From Peribacillus frigoritolerans (GTDB taxonomy: Bacteria > Bacillota > Bacilli > Bacillales > DSM-1321): DNA of 64,000 nt. Position 1 is the first letter of the stretch. Each line of letters opens with the position of its first letter. The notes under the pieces are model-generated. The model had not been told where the DNA came from, searched no databases, and was given only the letters and a program-made list of their open reading frames with translations. Positions 28,451 to 37,006 of the stretch are shown one piece after another. The stretch spans positions 3,336,501 through 3,400,500 of the forward strand of contig JAUPFL010000001.1 in NCBI GenBank assembly GCA_030562215.1, read 5' to 3'. Both the position numbers and the translations under genes were made by a program.

Positions 28451-28461
28451 AAGCGCTAACA
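28448..28461 (+). promoter_or_regulatory. cre site (CcpA) at the end of the ligase gene
   Basis: TGAAAGCGCTAACA fits the cre consensus TGWAANCGNTNWCA at every position and overlaps the ligase stop codon. Being inside the operon, it would act as a roadblock for elongating polymerase. The same 14 bases occur at 34896. Confidence 0.7.
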
Positions 28462-28489
28462 ACCAATTCGCAGATAAAGGGGAATGCAA

Positions 28490-29641
28490 ATGGACTTTCG
28501 CTTAGATGAAGACATCCTGCTATTAAAAGAAAATATACGCCAGTTTATCGAAGAACAAATCGATCCATTTTCCATGCAGATTGAGGATGAAGATCATATC
28601 CCGGAATCCATCATAAATTTATCGAAGGAAATCGGGCTATTCGGACTTAGTATCCCGGAAAGGTATGGCGGACTCGGAATCGGGATGGTGGGAAAATGTG
28701 CTTTATATGAGGAAATCGGCAAAACACATAATGGATATACCACTCTGATTGGGGCTCACACCGGTATAGGGACCGTAGGGATAGTTGAAATGGGCAATGA
28801 AATGCAAAAGGAAAAGTATCTGCCAGATATGGCAAGCGGTAATAGAATTGGCGCTTTTGCTTTAACTGAGCCTGCAGCGGGTTCCCATGCTACGAATCTC
28901 AAGATGACGGCTGTCAAAAATGGCGATAAATATATTCTAAATGGGACCAAGCATTATATAACGAATGCAGATGTAGCCGATATTTTTACAGTTATGGCCG
29001 TTACGGACAAAGATAAAGGTGCGAAAGGAATCTCTTCATTCATAGTAGAAAAAGATTTTCCTGGTTTTAGAGTTGGTAGCCTGGAAAGGAAGATGGGTCT
29101 TCGAGGCTCACATTCGGCCGAATTGTTTTTTGAAGATTGCGAGGTTCCTGCCGAAAATGTACTGGGGGACATCGGCCAAGGGTATGTAAATGCATTGAAG
29201 ATCCTTGCAAATGGCCGGGCAGGCCTTGCTGCCCGTAATTTGGGGTCCTGTCAATACCTGCTCGATCTATCTACCAAATATGCCACAGAACGTGAACAAT
29301 TCAATGTCCCGATCATTGATCATCAAGCCGTATCCCATATGATTGCCGAGATGGCAATGGAAATAGAAGCACTTCGCTCATTCACATACCGTGTTGCATG
29401 GATGGTCGATCAGAAAGAAAAAATCATTAAAGAAGCGGCAATGCTTAAGTTGTATGGTTCAGAAGTATATAATCGTGTCGCTGATAAGTCCGTTCAGATT
29501 CATGGCGGGATGGGATACATGAAGGATTATCCAGTTGAACGTTTCTATCGGGATGCCCGAATCACTAGAATATATGAAGGCACGTCCGAAATCCAAAAGA
29601 ATATCATTACCGGACAATTAAAGAGAAAATATCAAAACTAG
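28490..29641 (+). CDS. Acyl-CoA dehydrogenase 1
   Basis: 383-residue flavoprotein that introduces the alpha-beta double bond in acyl-CoA. FALTEPAAGSHATN and the FAD/substrate stretch HYITNADVAD are seen. IHGGMGY lies near the C terminus, and the catalytic Glu is in IYEGTSEIQ, the short/medium-chain position. ATG 28490 is preferred over 28484 since GGGG then lies eight bases upstream. Directly followed by a second dehydrogenase gene. Intact. Confidence 0.93.
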   Translation: MDFRLDEDILLLKENIRQFIEEQIDPFSMQIEDEDHIPESIINLSKEIGLFGLSIPERYGGLGIGMVGKCALYEEIGKTHNGYTTLIGAHTGIGTVGIVEMGNEMQKEKYLPDMASGNRIGAFALTEPAAGSHATNLKMTAVKNGDKYILNGTKHYITNADVADIFTVMAVTDKDKGAKGISSFIVEKDFPGFRVGSLERKMGLRGSHSAELFFEDCEVPAENVLGDIGQGYVNALKILANGRAGLAARNLGSCQYLLDLSTKYATEREQFNVPIIDHQAVSHMIAEMAMEIEALRSFTYRVAWMVDQKEKIIKEAAMLKLYGSEVYNRVADKSVQIHGGMGYMKDYPVERFYRDARITRIYEGTSEIQKNIITGQLKRKYQN

Positions 29642-29667
29642 TCTAATTGGAAAGCGGAGGGGTTAAA

Positions 29668-30842
29668 ATGGATTTACGACTATCAGATGAACAAAAAATG
29701 GTACAAAAAACAATACGCAAGTTCGTGGAAAATGAATTGATTCCATTGGAAAATGAAGTGCTTCGCAATGAAATGGCTGGAAAACCCAGTTTGCCAGAGG
29801 GGACATTGAAAGATTTACAGGAAAAAGCAAAAAAGCTGGGTTTTGGGGCATCAATACCCCGGAGGAATTTGGCGGGGCAGACTTAGGGCAGCTCATGATG
29901 GCAATTGTCTTGATGGAAGTATCAAAAACGTTTGTACCATTCAGTTTTGGAGGTTCGGCTGATAACATACTTTATTATGCAAATGAAGAACAGAAACAGA
30001 AATATCTGATCCCTACGATTAATGGTGAGAAAAAGTCCTGTTTTGCCATGACGGAGCCGGGAGCTGGGTCCGATACGAGAAATATTAAAATGACGGCGGT
30101 AAAAGAAGGGAACGAATGGGTGCTGAACGGTGAAAAAACTTTCATTACCGGAGGAAATGATGCCGATTTCGTCATGGTCATTGCTGTAACAGACAAAGAA
30201 CGTCATCAAGCAACCGGAACGGAAGGGGTAACCTGTTTCATTGTAGACCGTGATATGGGCTGGAGATCAGAGTATATCAATACGATGGGAGAATGGGGAC
30301 CGGCCGGTTTAGTTTTTGATAATGTCAGGGTACCCGAAGAAAACATCTTAGGGGAAGTGCATGGCGGTTATAAACTAGGCTTGGAATGGATTGGGTTTGC
30401 AAGATGGATCGTGGGCGCACGCGCTGTCGGTTCTGCAGAAAGATTGCTGCAAATGGCTATAGAATACGCTAAAGAACGAGTCACGTTCGGTAAACCGATA
30501 GCTGAGCGCCAGGCCATCCAATGGCAGATAGCTGATTCCGCTGTAGAGATTGAAGCTGCAAGATGGCTTGTATTGAATGCGGCTTTTACACTTGATAATG
30601 GAGAAGACAACCGCCATTTAGCTTCAATGGCTAAACTCTATGGAGCCAATATGGGGAATCGCGTCGTGGATCGAGTATTGCAGATACATGGTGGCATGGG
30701 CTATACGAAGGAGCTTCCCATCGAACGTTGGTACCGCGAGGCCAGGCTTTGGAGGATTTATGATGGTACGGATGAAATACAGCGTATGATCATTTCCCGA
30801 AATTTGATCAAGGGCCATGTTAAATTAGGACAATTCTTATAA
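29668..30842 (+). CDS. Acyl-CoA dehydrogenase 2 (one frameshift, Asp in place of catalytic Glu)
   Basis: Repaired length 391 residues. FAMTEPGAGSDTRN, TFITGGNDAD and IHGGMGYTKELP are family motifs. At the catalytic position it reads RIYDGTDEIQ: Asp stands where dehydrogenase 1 and most short/medium-chain enzymes have Glu (YEGT). Asp here is known in the ACAD10/11-like branch. The frame breaks in the T run at 29841-29844; one T restores LGFWGINTPEEFGGADLGQ. CGGAGGGG precedes ATG 29668. Together with dehydrogenase 1 it could form a hetero-oligomer or act on a different intermediate. Confidence 0.9.
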
Positions 30843-30862
30843 TAGATTAGGAGGAAACGATT

Positions 30863-31627
30863 ATGACAGGGAGATTTTCAGGGAAAACGGCTTTAGTTAC
30901 AGGTGGAAGCAGAGGGATTGGCCGGGCGATCGTCGAACTATTTGCCAGTGAAGGCGCAAACGTAGCGATTATCGATATCAATGAAGAGGTTTTGACAGCA
31001 ACAGGAAATGAATTAAGGGATAAGGGTTATACCATTTTTACTAAAGTGGCCAACGTGGTCAATTCGGAAGAGGTGGAAGCATCGATAAAAGAAATTGCCG
31101 ACACATTCGGATCGCTTGATATTCTCGTGAATAATGCTGGGGTCATCCGGGATAATCTACTTTTTAAAATGACCGATTCAGATTGGCAGACGGTAATGGA
31201 TGTGCACTTAAAAGGTACTTTCAATGCGGTGCGTGCCGCCCAGAAACATATGGTTGCAAATAAATACGGAAGAATCATCAATATTTCATCCACTTCGGCC
31301 CTCGGGAACCGCGGGCAGGCTAATTATTCTGCCGCTAAAGCCGGGCTACAGGGGTTAACAAAAACACTGGCGATTGAACTTGGAAAATATGGGATAACGG
31401 CTAATTCGGTCGCACCAGGTTTTATCGAAACCGAAATGACGAAAGAAACAGCTAGGCGGGTGGGAGTGAGTTTTGAACAATTCGTCCAGGATAGGGCAAA
31501 CAGTATTCCGGTTGCCAGAAGCGGTTTGCCAAGTGATATTGCTCATGCTGTTGCATTCTTTGCCGATGAGGCATCCTCATTCATTAGCGGGCAGGTTTTA
31601 TATGTTGCGGGCGGTCCAAAAAATTAA
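30863..31627 (+). CDS. Short-chain dehydrogenase/reductase (3-hydroxyacyl-CoA dehydrogenase or FabG-like)
   Basis: 254-residue SDR. The cofactor motif is TGGSRGIG, NNAGVIRDN follows, the active-site Ser lies in NISSTSAL, and the YxxxK pair is YSAAK. IIDIN after the second strand, with Asp at its end, suggests NAD(H) preference. AGGAGGAAACG precedes the ATG. In this operon it would oxidise the 3-hydroxyacyl-CoA made by the MaoC-type hydratases. Confidence 0.9.
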   Translation: MTGRFSGKTALVTGGSRGIGRAIVELFASEGANVAIIDINEEVLTATGNELRDKGYTIFTKVANVVNSEEVEASIKEIADTFGSLDILVNNAGVIRDNLLFKMTDSDWQTVMDVHLKGTFNAVRAAQKHMVANKYGRIINISSTSALGNRGQANYSAAKAGLQGLTKTLAIELGKYGITANSVAPGFIETEMTKETARRVGVSFEQFVQDRANSIPVARSGLPSDIAHAVAFFADEASSFISGQVLYVAGGPKN

Positions 31628-31645
31628 GGGAAAAGGCGGGATGTT

Positions 31646-32097
31646 ATGTTCAACGAAAGTATTGGAAAACGATCCAACCCCGTTAAAAATATAGTTGAAC
31701 GGGGAGCCGTTAAAAAATTCGCATTATCGATTGGTGATCCCCACCCGATTTTCATTGATGAAGAAACAGGCAGGCAATCAAGGTACGGAACGAATATCGC
31801 TCCACCAACTTTCCCAAGGGTCTTTGATTTCGGGAAGATTGAAAGCTTAAATCTCCCGAATAAAGGCTTGATTCACGGTGAGCAGATATATCGCTATAAC
31901 AGGCCGCTGAAAGTAGGGGAAGAAATCACCTGTTATACGGAAGTGAAAGACTACTACGAGAAAAAGGGAAACAAGGGGAAATGGGATTTCTAGCCTTTAG
32001 AAATTATGGTACGGATGCAAATGGGGAAATTGTCTTCACTGCTGAACAGCTTGTCATTTTAAATGAAACGATCAGAAGGATGGTGATGAGTAAGTGA
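31646..32097 (+). CDS. FAS1-like/MaoC hot-dog dehydratase, first subunit (one frameshift)
   Basis: About 150 residues after repair. VERGAVKKFALSIGDPHPIF, IAPPTFPRVFDF and LIHGEQIYRYNRPLKVGE are typical of the N-terminal half of FAS1-like (R)-specific enoyl-CoA hydratases. The frame breaks in the G run at 31975-31978; one G gives NKGEMGFLAFRNYGTD and continues to TGA at 32097. It overlaps the next gene by four bases (GTGA), which fits a two-subunit enzyme. Confidence 0.85.
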
Positions 32098-32493
32098 CGA
32101 CATTAACCGAACTTCATATTGGTGACTCGTTACATTCAATCGAACTTGCACCTGTAACGCGACTGGACCTCATTAAATATGCCGGCGCATCAGGTGATTT
32201 CAATCCCATTCATACGATTGATGAGGAAGCAAAAAATGCTGGTCTTCCAGGTATCATCGCACATGGTATGTGGACGATGGGAAACCTCGCAAAGCTTTTC
32301 AGTAATCTTTATGAAATTGGGTTTATCGAAGAATACAAGATTCGTTTCAAAGGCATGGTTTTCTTAAATGATGTCATAACTCTTCAAGCGGATCTTAAAG
32401 AAAAAAATGGGAATAGATATTTTTTACGTAGCGGCCACTAACCAGTCAGGTAAGGAAGCGATCAGTGGAGAGGTTATTTTTAAGACTTACTGA
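32094..32493 (+). CDS. MaoC-family dehydratase, second subunit (one frameshift)
   Basis: Hot-dog protein of about 132 residues. YAGASGDFNPIHTIDEEAK holds the hydratase Asp-His motif of (R)-specific enoyl-CoA hydratases, and IIAHGMWTMGN follows. Starts at GTG 32094 inside the preceding stop. Here the T6 run at 32420-32425 has one base too many: removing it gives RYFYVAATNQSGKEAISGEV and ends at TGA 32493. The partner gene carries the other half of the fold. Last gene of the operon. Confidence 0.85.
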
Positions 32494-32496
32494 GGG

Positions 32497-32533
32497 AAAG
32501 TAGTGATGAAAATTATTTCATCACTACTTTTTT
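32497..32533 (+). terminator. Terminator of the acyl-CoA operon
   Basis: Perfect 15-bp arms (32497-32511, 32516-32530) with a four-base loop and T run. Confidence 0.93.
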
Positions 32534-32620
32534 GGGAGCGAAATTCGACAATTTTAAAGGAGTTTCGAAAATTATCCAGAATTGTACTTAAAAAGAATTC
32601 TTTTGCGGCGGTGAATAGTA

Positions 32621-34318
32621 ATGAATCAAGTGAAACAGGATTCTCAGATTAATTTGCTCAAAGAGTGGACCTTTCCTGCACTGGTCGTGGATTCTGCAAA
32701 TCGGATAAAGGATTGGGGAAACTATTTTAATCAATTGTTAAGTCAGGATGGTAATAATACACTAACCGAACAATTCGATGAGTGGCAATTTCTAGATAAT
32801 AAAAGGCTTGCAGCTGCAAGGCTGCATGATAAACGGTATTTATTTTTATTAATGAAACAAATGGATGCTGACAATACTCTTTATATAGGCAGTGAAACAG
32901 AATTTTTGGACGATTTGTTGATTGATGCTCATGAAACGGATAAATTGAATCGCGCACTGGATGCAATAATCGAAAATTCCTATGATGGAATATACATCAC
33001 CGATCAAGATGGAATCACACTTTATACCAATTCGGCAATTGAACGGATCACTGGCATACCAAAAGAGTATTATATAGGCAAATCGGTGGACCAATTGATT
33101 AAACGCGGCATACTGAATGCGTCGGTGACTCATAAGGTAGTGAAGCTGAGGCGAACGGTATCAGTCGTACAGGATAATTTTGCGGGAAAGGAAACATTGA
33201 TTACAGGAAGTCCCGTTTTTAATGCAAAAGGCGAAATAGAGCAAGTCGTTACGAATATAAGGGATTTATCTGATTTAAATGAACTGATGCATGAGTTGAC
33301 GAAAGTTAATGAACTGAATAATCAATATAAGCAGGAAATTGAGAAACTGCGGAAGATAACAAGCAAAGATGGAGTCGTATTTGTCAGTGATAAAATGAAA
33401 ATGATTTATGAGATAGCAGAAAGAATATCGGATATTGATGCGACAGTACTCATTCTGGGAGAAACGGGTGTTGGAAAGGATGTCCTTGCCCGCAATATTT
33501 ATAATCGGAGCATCCGATCTAAAAAAGGAGACTTCATCAAAATAAATTGTGGGGCAATTCCCGCTGATTTATTGGAATCCGAGCTCTTTGGATATGAAGG
33601 AGGGGCATTTACCGGAGCCAATCAAAAAGGAAAACCAGGGATGTTTGAGCTGGCAGAGAGTGGGATCTTATTCCTGGATGAAGTCGGTGAGCTTCCCCTT
33701 CAACTTCAAGTGAAGCTGCTTCGGGCTCTTCAGGAAAGGGAGATTCAAAGAATCGGAGGTACAAAACCAAAGAAAATCGATGTTCGCATAATAGCAGCCA
33801 CGAACCGAAATCTATCGGAAATGGTCAAATCTGGTGATTTTCGTGAAGACCTCTTTTATAGGCTGAATGTCATTCCGATTACGATTCCTCCTCTAAGGGA
33901 AAGAAGAGAGGACATCTTGGCATTGATTGACTTGTTTTTAACAAAAGCAAACGAACAATATAAATTCTCAAAAGAGATAGATTCGCGGTTGAAGGAATAT
34001 TTTTATCAACATGATTGGCCAGGAAATGTCCGTGAATTGATTAATATAGTGGAAAGGCTCGTCGTGCTGACGGATAATCAAATATTATCTATTAACGACC
34101 TTCCGGAAGAATATCAGCCGGAAAATCGGAATCAGCCGAACCTCAATGCTACCTTAACTTTAAAACAAGCGGTGGAAAGAGCTGAAAAGGAAATCTTGGC
34201 GAAAGCTGCTCAAACCTACCAAACTACATATGAAATTGCAGAAGCCCTTGATTCCAGTCAGGCAACAATTGTGAGGAAACTTAAAAAATATCGATTAAAG
34301 GTCATTGGAAAAGAGTAG
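32621..34318 (+). CDS. Sigma-54-dependent activator with PAS sensor domain
   Basis: 565-residue enhancer-binding protein. Residues about 107-225 form a PAS domain (AIIENSYDGIYITDQDG, YTNSAIERITGI). The AAA+ domain has Walker A GETGVGKD (from residue 280), the sigma-54 contact loop GAFTGA (328-333), Walker B ILFLDEVGEL and the arginine region LFYRLNVIPI. The C terminus holds a helix-turn-helix (TTYEIAEALDSSQATIVRKL). An N-terminal domain of about 100 residues is not recognised. It lies between the two operons that carry sigma-54 promoters, so it is their likely activator. The ligand is unknown. The ribosome-binding site is weak. Confidence 0.94.
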   Translation: MNQVKQDSQINLLKEWTFPALVVDSANRIKDWGNYFNQLLSQDGNNTLTEQFDEWQFLDNKRLAAARLHDKRYLFLLMKQMDADNTLYIGSETEFLDDLLIDAHETDKLNRALDAIIENSYDGIYITDQDGITLYTNSAIERITGIPKEYYIGKSVDQLIKRGILNASVTHKVVKLRRTVSVVQDNFAGKETLITGSPVFNAKGEIEQVVTNIRDLSDLNELMHELTKVNELNNQYKQEIEKLRKITSKDGVVFVSDKMKMIYEIAERISDIDATVLILGETGVGKDVLARNIYNRSIRSKKGDFIKINCGAIPADLLESELFGYEGGAFTGANQKGKPGMFELAESGILFLDEVGELPLQLQVKLLRALQEREIQRIGGTKPKKIDVRIIAATNRNLSEMVKSGDFREDLFYRLNVIPITIPPLRERREDILALIDLFLTKANEQYKFSKEIDSRLKEYFYQHDWPGNVRELINIVERLVVLTDNQILSINDLPEEYQPENRNQPNLNATLTLKQAVERAEKEILAKAAQTYQTTYEIAEALDSSQATIVRKLKKYRLKVIGKE

Positions 34319-34330
34319 GTAAGTATGAAC

Positions 34331-34379
34331 AGCACCTCCATTGGTGGACTTTATCCACCAATGGAGGTGCTATTTTTTT
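34331..34379 (+). terminator. Terminator of the activator gene
   Basis: Perfect 18-bp arms (34331-34348, 34354-34371), five-base loop and T run. Confidence 0.95.
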
Positions 34380-34575
34380 GACTAAAGTTCCTAATGATAT
34401 CTACGAGTTTTTTTGGGGGATAGCTTTATTACCTAATTTTTAATGTGTTTTTAGTGAATTATTGGTTTTGAGGTTGTTTATTTGTGCATTTTAACCAGTA
34501 ATTTCGTGAAATGATTTAGGTTGTGAAAGGTATTTTTGAATCCTTTTCATGTTATGTCTTCATTTAATTCTTTTA

Positions 34576-34602
34576 TTGATTCAGAAATGATTTTTCAGTC
34601 AA
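34576..34602 (+). promoter_or_regulatory. Second candidate activator site
   Basis: TTGATTCA (34576-34583) and AAATGATTTTTCAGTCAA (34585-34602) repeat the pattern at 26648-26680 with one base missing and the G/C switched. About 105-130 bases before the -24 element at 34708. A further dyad ATTCAC-N6-GTGAAT lies at 34664-34681. Confidence 0.55.
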
Positions 34603-34705
34603 TAGTGAATGAAGGACATCCCGTATGGAACCGATACTTTTGATTTTTACAATTCAATAATGAATTCACAGACTGGTGAATGTCTTATTGACGGTGATTT
34701 AATGT

Positions 34706-34723
34706 TTGGCACGGCACTTGCAT
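34706..34723 (+). promoter_or_regulatory. Sigma-54 promoter of the Liv-type transporter operon
   Basis: TTGGCACGGCACTTGCAT: GG at 34708-34709 and GC at 34720-34721, ten bases apart, a perfect -24/-12 element. The transporter genes begin 420 bases downstream. Confidence 0.88.
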
Positions 34724-34739
34724 TTATTAACAGGAAATT

Positions 34740-35145
34740 AATCTGCGTATTAGTCCTTTAGAGGTGTGGAAGGGGTGAACGATCCATACGATATCATCGG
34801 GCAACCGTTATTAATGAGAAAGTGGAATCATTAGGCATGAAGAATGAGGAGTTACAACGTTAGGTGCATGTTTTGAAATAAAGGGTCATAAGAAATGAAA
34901 GCGCTAACAACCGATCAGGTGCTTTTTTCCGCTACACTTAAGCTATATCTGTGGCGGGGAAAAAAGGGACATAAAACAAACAGTTCCTATTTAATTGATC
35001 GACTGAATTACTGTTCCTTCCGGAGAGGTTGAGCATGTGGGGAAATAAGCAAAAGAGTGTTTCTTTGCATTTTCAAATATGGACAGGATTGTGAGTCAGG
35101 GAATGAACAGTAAAGTGAAATTCAATAATTACCAAGGAGGGTTAA
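34740..35145 (+). other. Long leader of the transporter operon
   Basis: About 400 bases between the sigma-54 promoter and the first permease gene. It holds a cre site (34896-34909) and an A/T-closed hairpin (TTTTTTCCGCTACA at 34923-34936 with the complementary stretch 34950-34965). A short possible frame starts at GTG 34776 (MNDPYDIIG...); one added G at about 34797 would make it a 29-residue peptide ending in TAG. No known riboswitch recognised. Confidence 0.45.
34896..34909 (+). promoter_or_regulatory. cre site (CcpA) in the transporter leader
   Basis: TGAAAGCGCTAACA, identical to the site at 28448 including flanking bases (ATGAAAGCGCTAACAACC). Downstream of the promoter, so it would act as a roadblock. 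Confidence 0.75.
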
Positions 35146-36009
35146 ATGGAAATTTTGATCCAGCAGCTTTTTAATGGTTTGACGATTGGCAGCGTATATA
35201 GTCTTGTTGCACTGGGATTGACGCTAGTATATGGAATTTTGCATATCCCGAACTTCGCCCACGGTGCCCTATATATGTTGGGGGGATATATCACGTTGTC
35301 AATGATGACATTATATGGGGTCAATTACTGGATTGCCATGTTCGTATCCATTATCGTCGTTGGTTTGTTGGGAGTCCTTTTGGAACGTTTCGTGTTCCGC
35401 CTGTTAAGGGAGGCACCTCCATTGCACGATAAGATTGCAGCAATCGGCATTCTCCTTTTTCTTGAAGCTTTTGCCCAATTTGTCTGGGGTGCCGACTTCC
35501 ATACTATGACTTCTCCATACGGTCAAGTCGTCAATATCCTGGGACTGACCTTCACACTTCAGCGATTATTGATCATCGTGTCAGCTATCGCAGTGATGGT
35601 TTTACTTTACCTTTTCCTAAAGAAAACTTATACCGGTTCGACGATAATTGCAATGTCCCAAAGCCGTGAAGGGGCGTCATTAGTGGGAATCAACATTAAT
35701 AAGGTCGCGATGCTTACCTTCATGATATCGGGTGGATTAGCAGCCATCGCTTCATCCCTTGCATCACCGATTAACCTTGTTTTTCCCGGCATGGGTCATT
35801 TAGTCATCCTAAAAGCCTTCGTCATTATCATATTGGGTGGGATGGGGAGCATCCCGGGGGCGATCGTCGGCGGATATATCCTAGGTTTCAGTGAAAGCCT
35901 GGGTGCAACTTATATTTCAAATGACTATAAAGACATCATCGCATTCATACTTTTAGTCATCATATTAACGGTGAAACCAACTGGCCTTTTTGCAAAGGGG
36001 GAGAGGTAG
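35146..36009 (+). CDS. Liv-type (HAAT family) ABC permease 1, LivH-like
   Basis: 287 residues, about eight hydrophobic segments. GLTIGSVYSLVALGLTLVYG at the N terminus and KAFVIIILGGMGSIPGAIVG near the cytoplasmic coupling loop are LivH signatures. AAGGAGGG precedes the ATG. In this family LivH/LivM permeases import branched-chain amino acids, but also amides, urea and aromatic or phenylpropanoid acids. The sigma-54 link to an acyl-CoA operon favours a carboxylic acid. Confidence 0.92.
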   Translation: MEILIQQLFNGLTIGSVYSLVALGLTLVYGILHIPNFAHGALYMLGGYITLSMMTLYGVNYWIAMFVSIIVVGLLGVLLERFVFRLLREAPPLHDKIAAIGILLFLEAFAQFVWGADFHTMTSPYGQVVNILGLTFTLQRLLIIVSAIAVMVLLYLFLKKTYTGSTIIAMSQSREGASLVGININKVAMLTFMISGGLAAIASSLASPINLVFPGMGHLVILKAFVIIILGGMGSIPGAIVGGYILGFSESLGATYISNDYKDIIAFILLVIILTVKPTGLFAKGER

Positions 36010-36010
36010 T

Positions 36011-37006
36011 GTGAAGATATTAACGAAAAGAAATGGGATTATCGCTCTTATCATCTTTGCTTTTTCATTCCCCTTTATTGCGCAAAACGACTATTATCTC
36101 CATATGCTGACACTTTCGTTCATCTGGGCGATAGCTGTTTATGGTATCAATTTATTATCAGGTTATACTGGATATCTCTCGCTTGCACATGCTGGGTTTT
36201 TTGCGATTGGAGCATATTCTCTAGGCCTGCTGACGGTAAAAGCGGGAATGAACTTTTGGCTGGCGCTTGTATGTGCATGTTTAATCACATGTGCACTGGG
36301 GTTTTTAATCGGTTTGATCGCGCTGAGGACAAAGGAACACTTTTTCGCGATTTATACCCTATGTGTGGGTTACATCATATATCTGGTCATCGATAAATGG
36401 GAGGGACTTACAGAGGGGGTTAGGGGATTGATCGGGATCCCTGCTCCTGGGAATATAGGGCCGATCACATTCGATACTGCAGCATCCCAATATTATCTAG
36501 TTCTCATTTTCCTGCTTGCAGTGATTTTAATCGTTTATCGGATTATACGCTCGTTGACCGGCAGAACGTATATGGCCATCAGGAACAGCGAGGACCTTGC
36601 ACAAACGATTGGTATATCCACAATGAAGAATAAGTTAACCGCATTTGTCCTATCCACATTCTTTGCAGGTTTGGCAGGTGCCTTATACGCTTCGTTCATT
36701 CGTTTCATTGGACCTGATATCGGATCAACGGCCATAATGTTCGATCTTTTGATGTATTTATTGGTTGGTGGAATCGGTACACTTTCAGGTCCATTGGTAG
36801 GAACATTATTGTTAGTAATCCTTTCGCAGAATCTGCAATTCCTTCAAGAATATCGAATGTTGATATTCGGACCATTGCTTACGGTGATCATTATCTTTTA
36901 TCCGCGCGGAATAGCAGGAGCCTTCTTTGATTGGCAAAGAAAGCGAAAAGATAATACGCTGTCCGGGGTAAGGGGCGAATTGCACATAAAAGCTGAGGAG
37001 GGATGA
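36011..37006 (+). CDS. Liv-type ABC permease 2, LivM-like
   Basis: 331 residues from GTG 36011, which follows GGGGAGAGG by a few bases; the longer frame reads back into livH. LSGYTGYLSLAHAGFFAIGA and VGGIGTLSGPLVGTLLL are LivM signatures. About nine or ten hydrophobic segments. One base separates it from the first permease gene, and its stop overlaps the next ATG. Confidence 0.92.
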   Translation: MKILTKRNGIIALIIFAFSFPFIAQNDYYLHMLTLSFIWAIAVYGINLLSGYTGYLSLAHAGFFAIGAYSLGLLTVKAGMNFWLALVCACLITCALGFLIGLIALRTKEHFFAIYTLCVGYIIYLVIDKWEGLTEGVRGLIGIPAPGNIGPITFDTAASQYYLVLIFLLAVILIVYRIIRSLTGRTYMAIRNSEDLAQTIGISTMKNKLTAFVLSTFFAGLAGALYASFIRFIGPDIGSTAIMFDLLMYLLVGGIGTLSGPLVGTLLLVILSQNLQFLQEYRMLIFGPLLTVIIIFYPRGIAGAFFDWQRKRKDNTLSGVRGELHIKAEEG

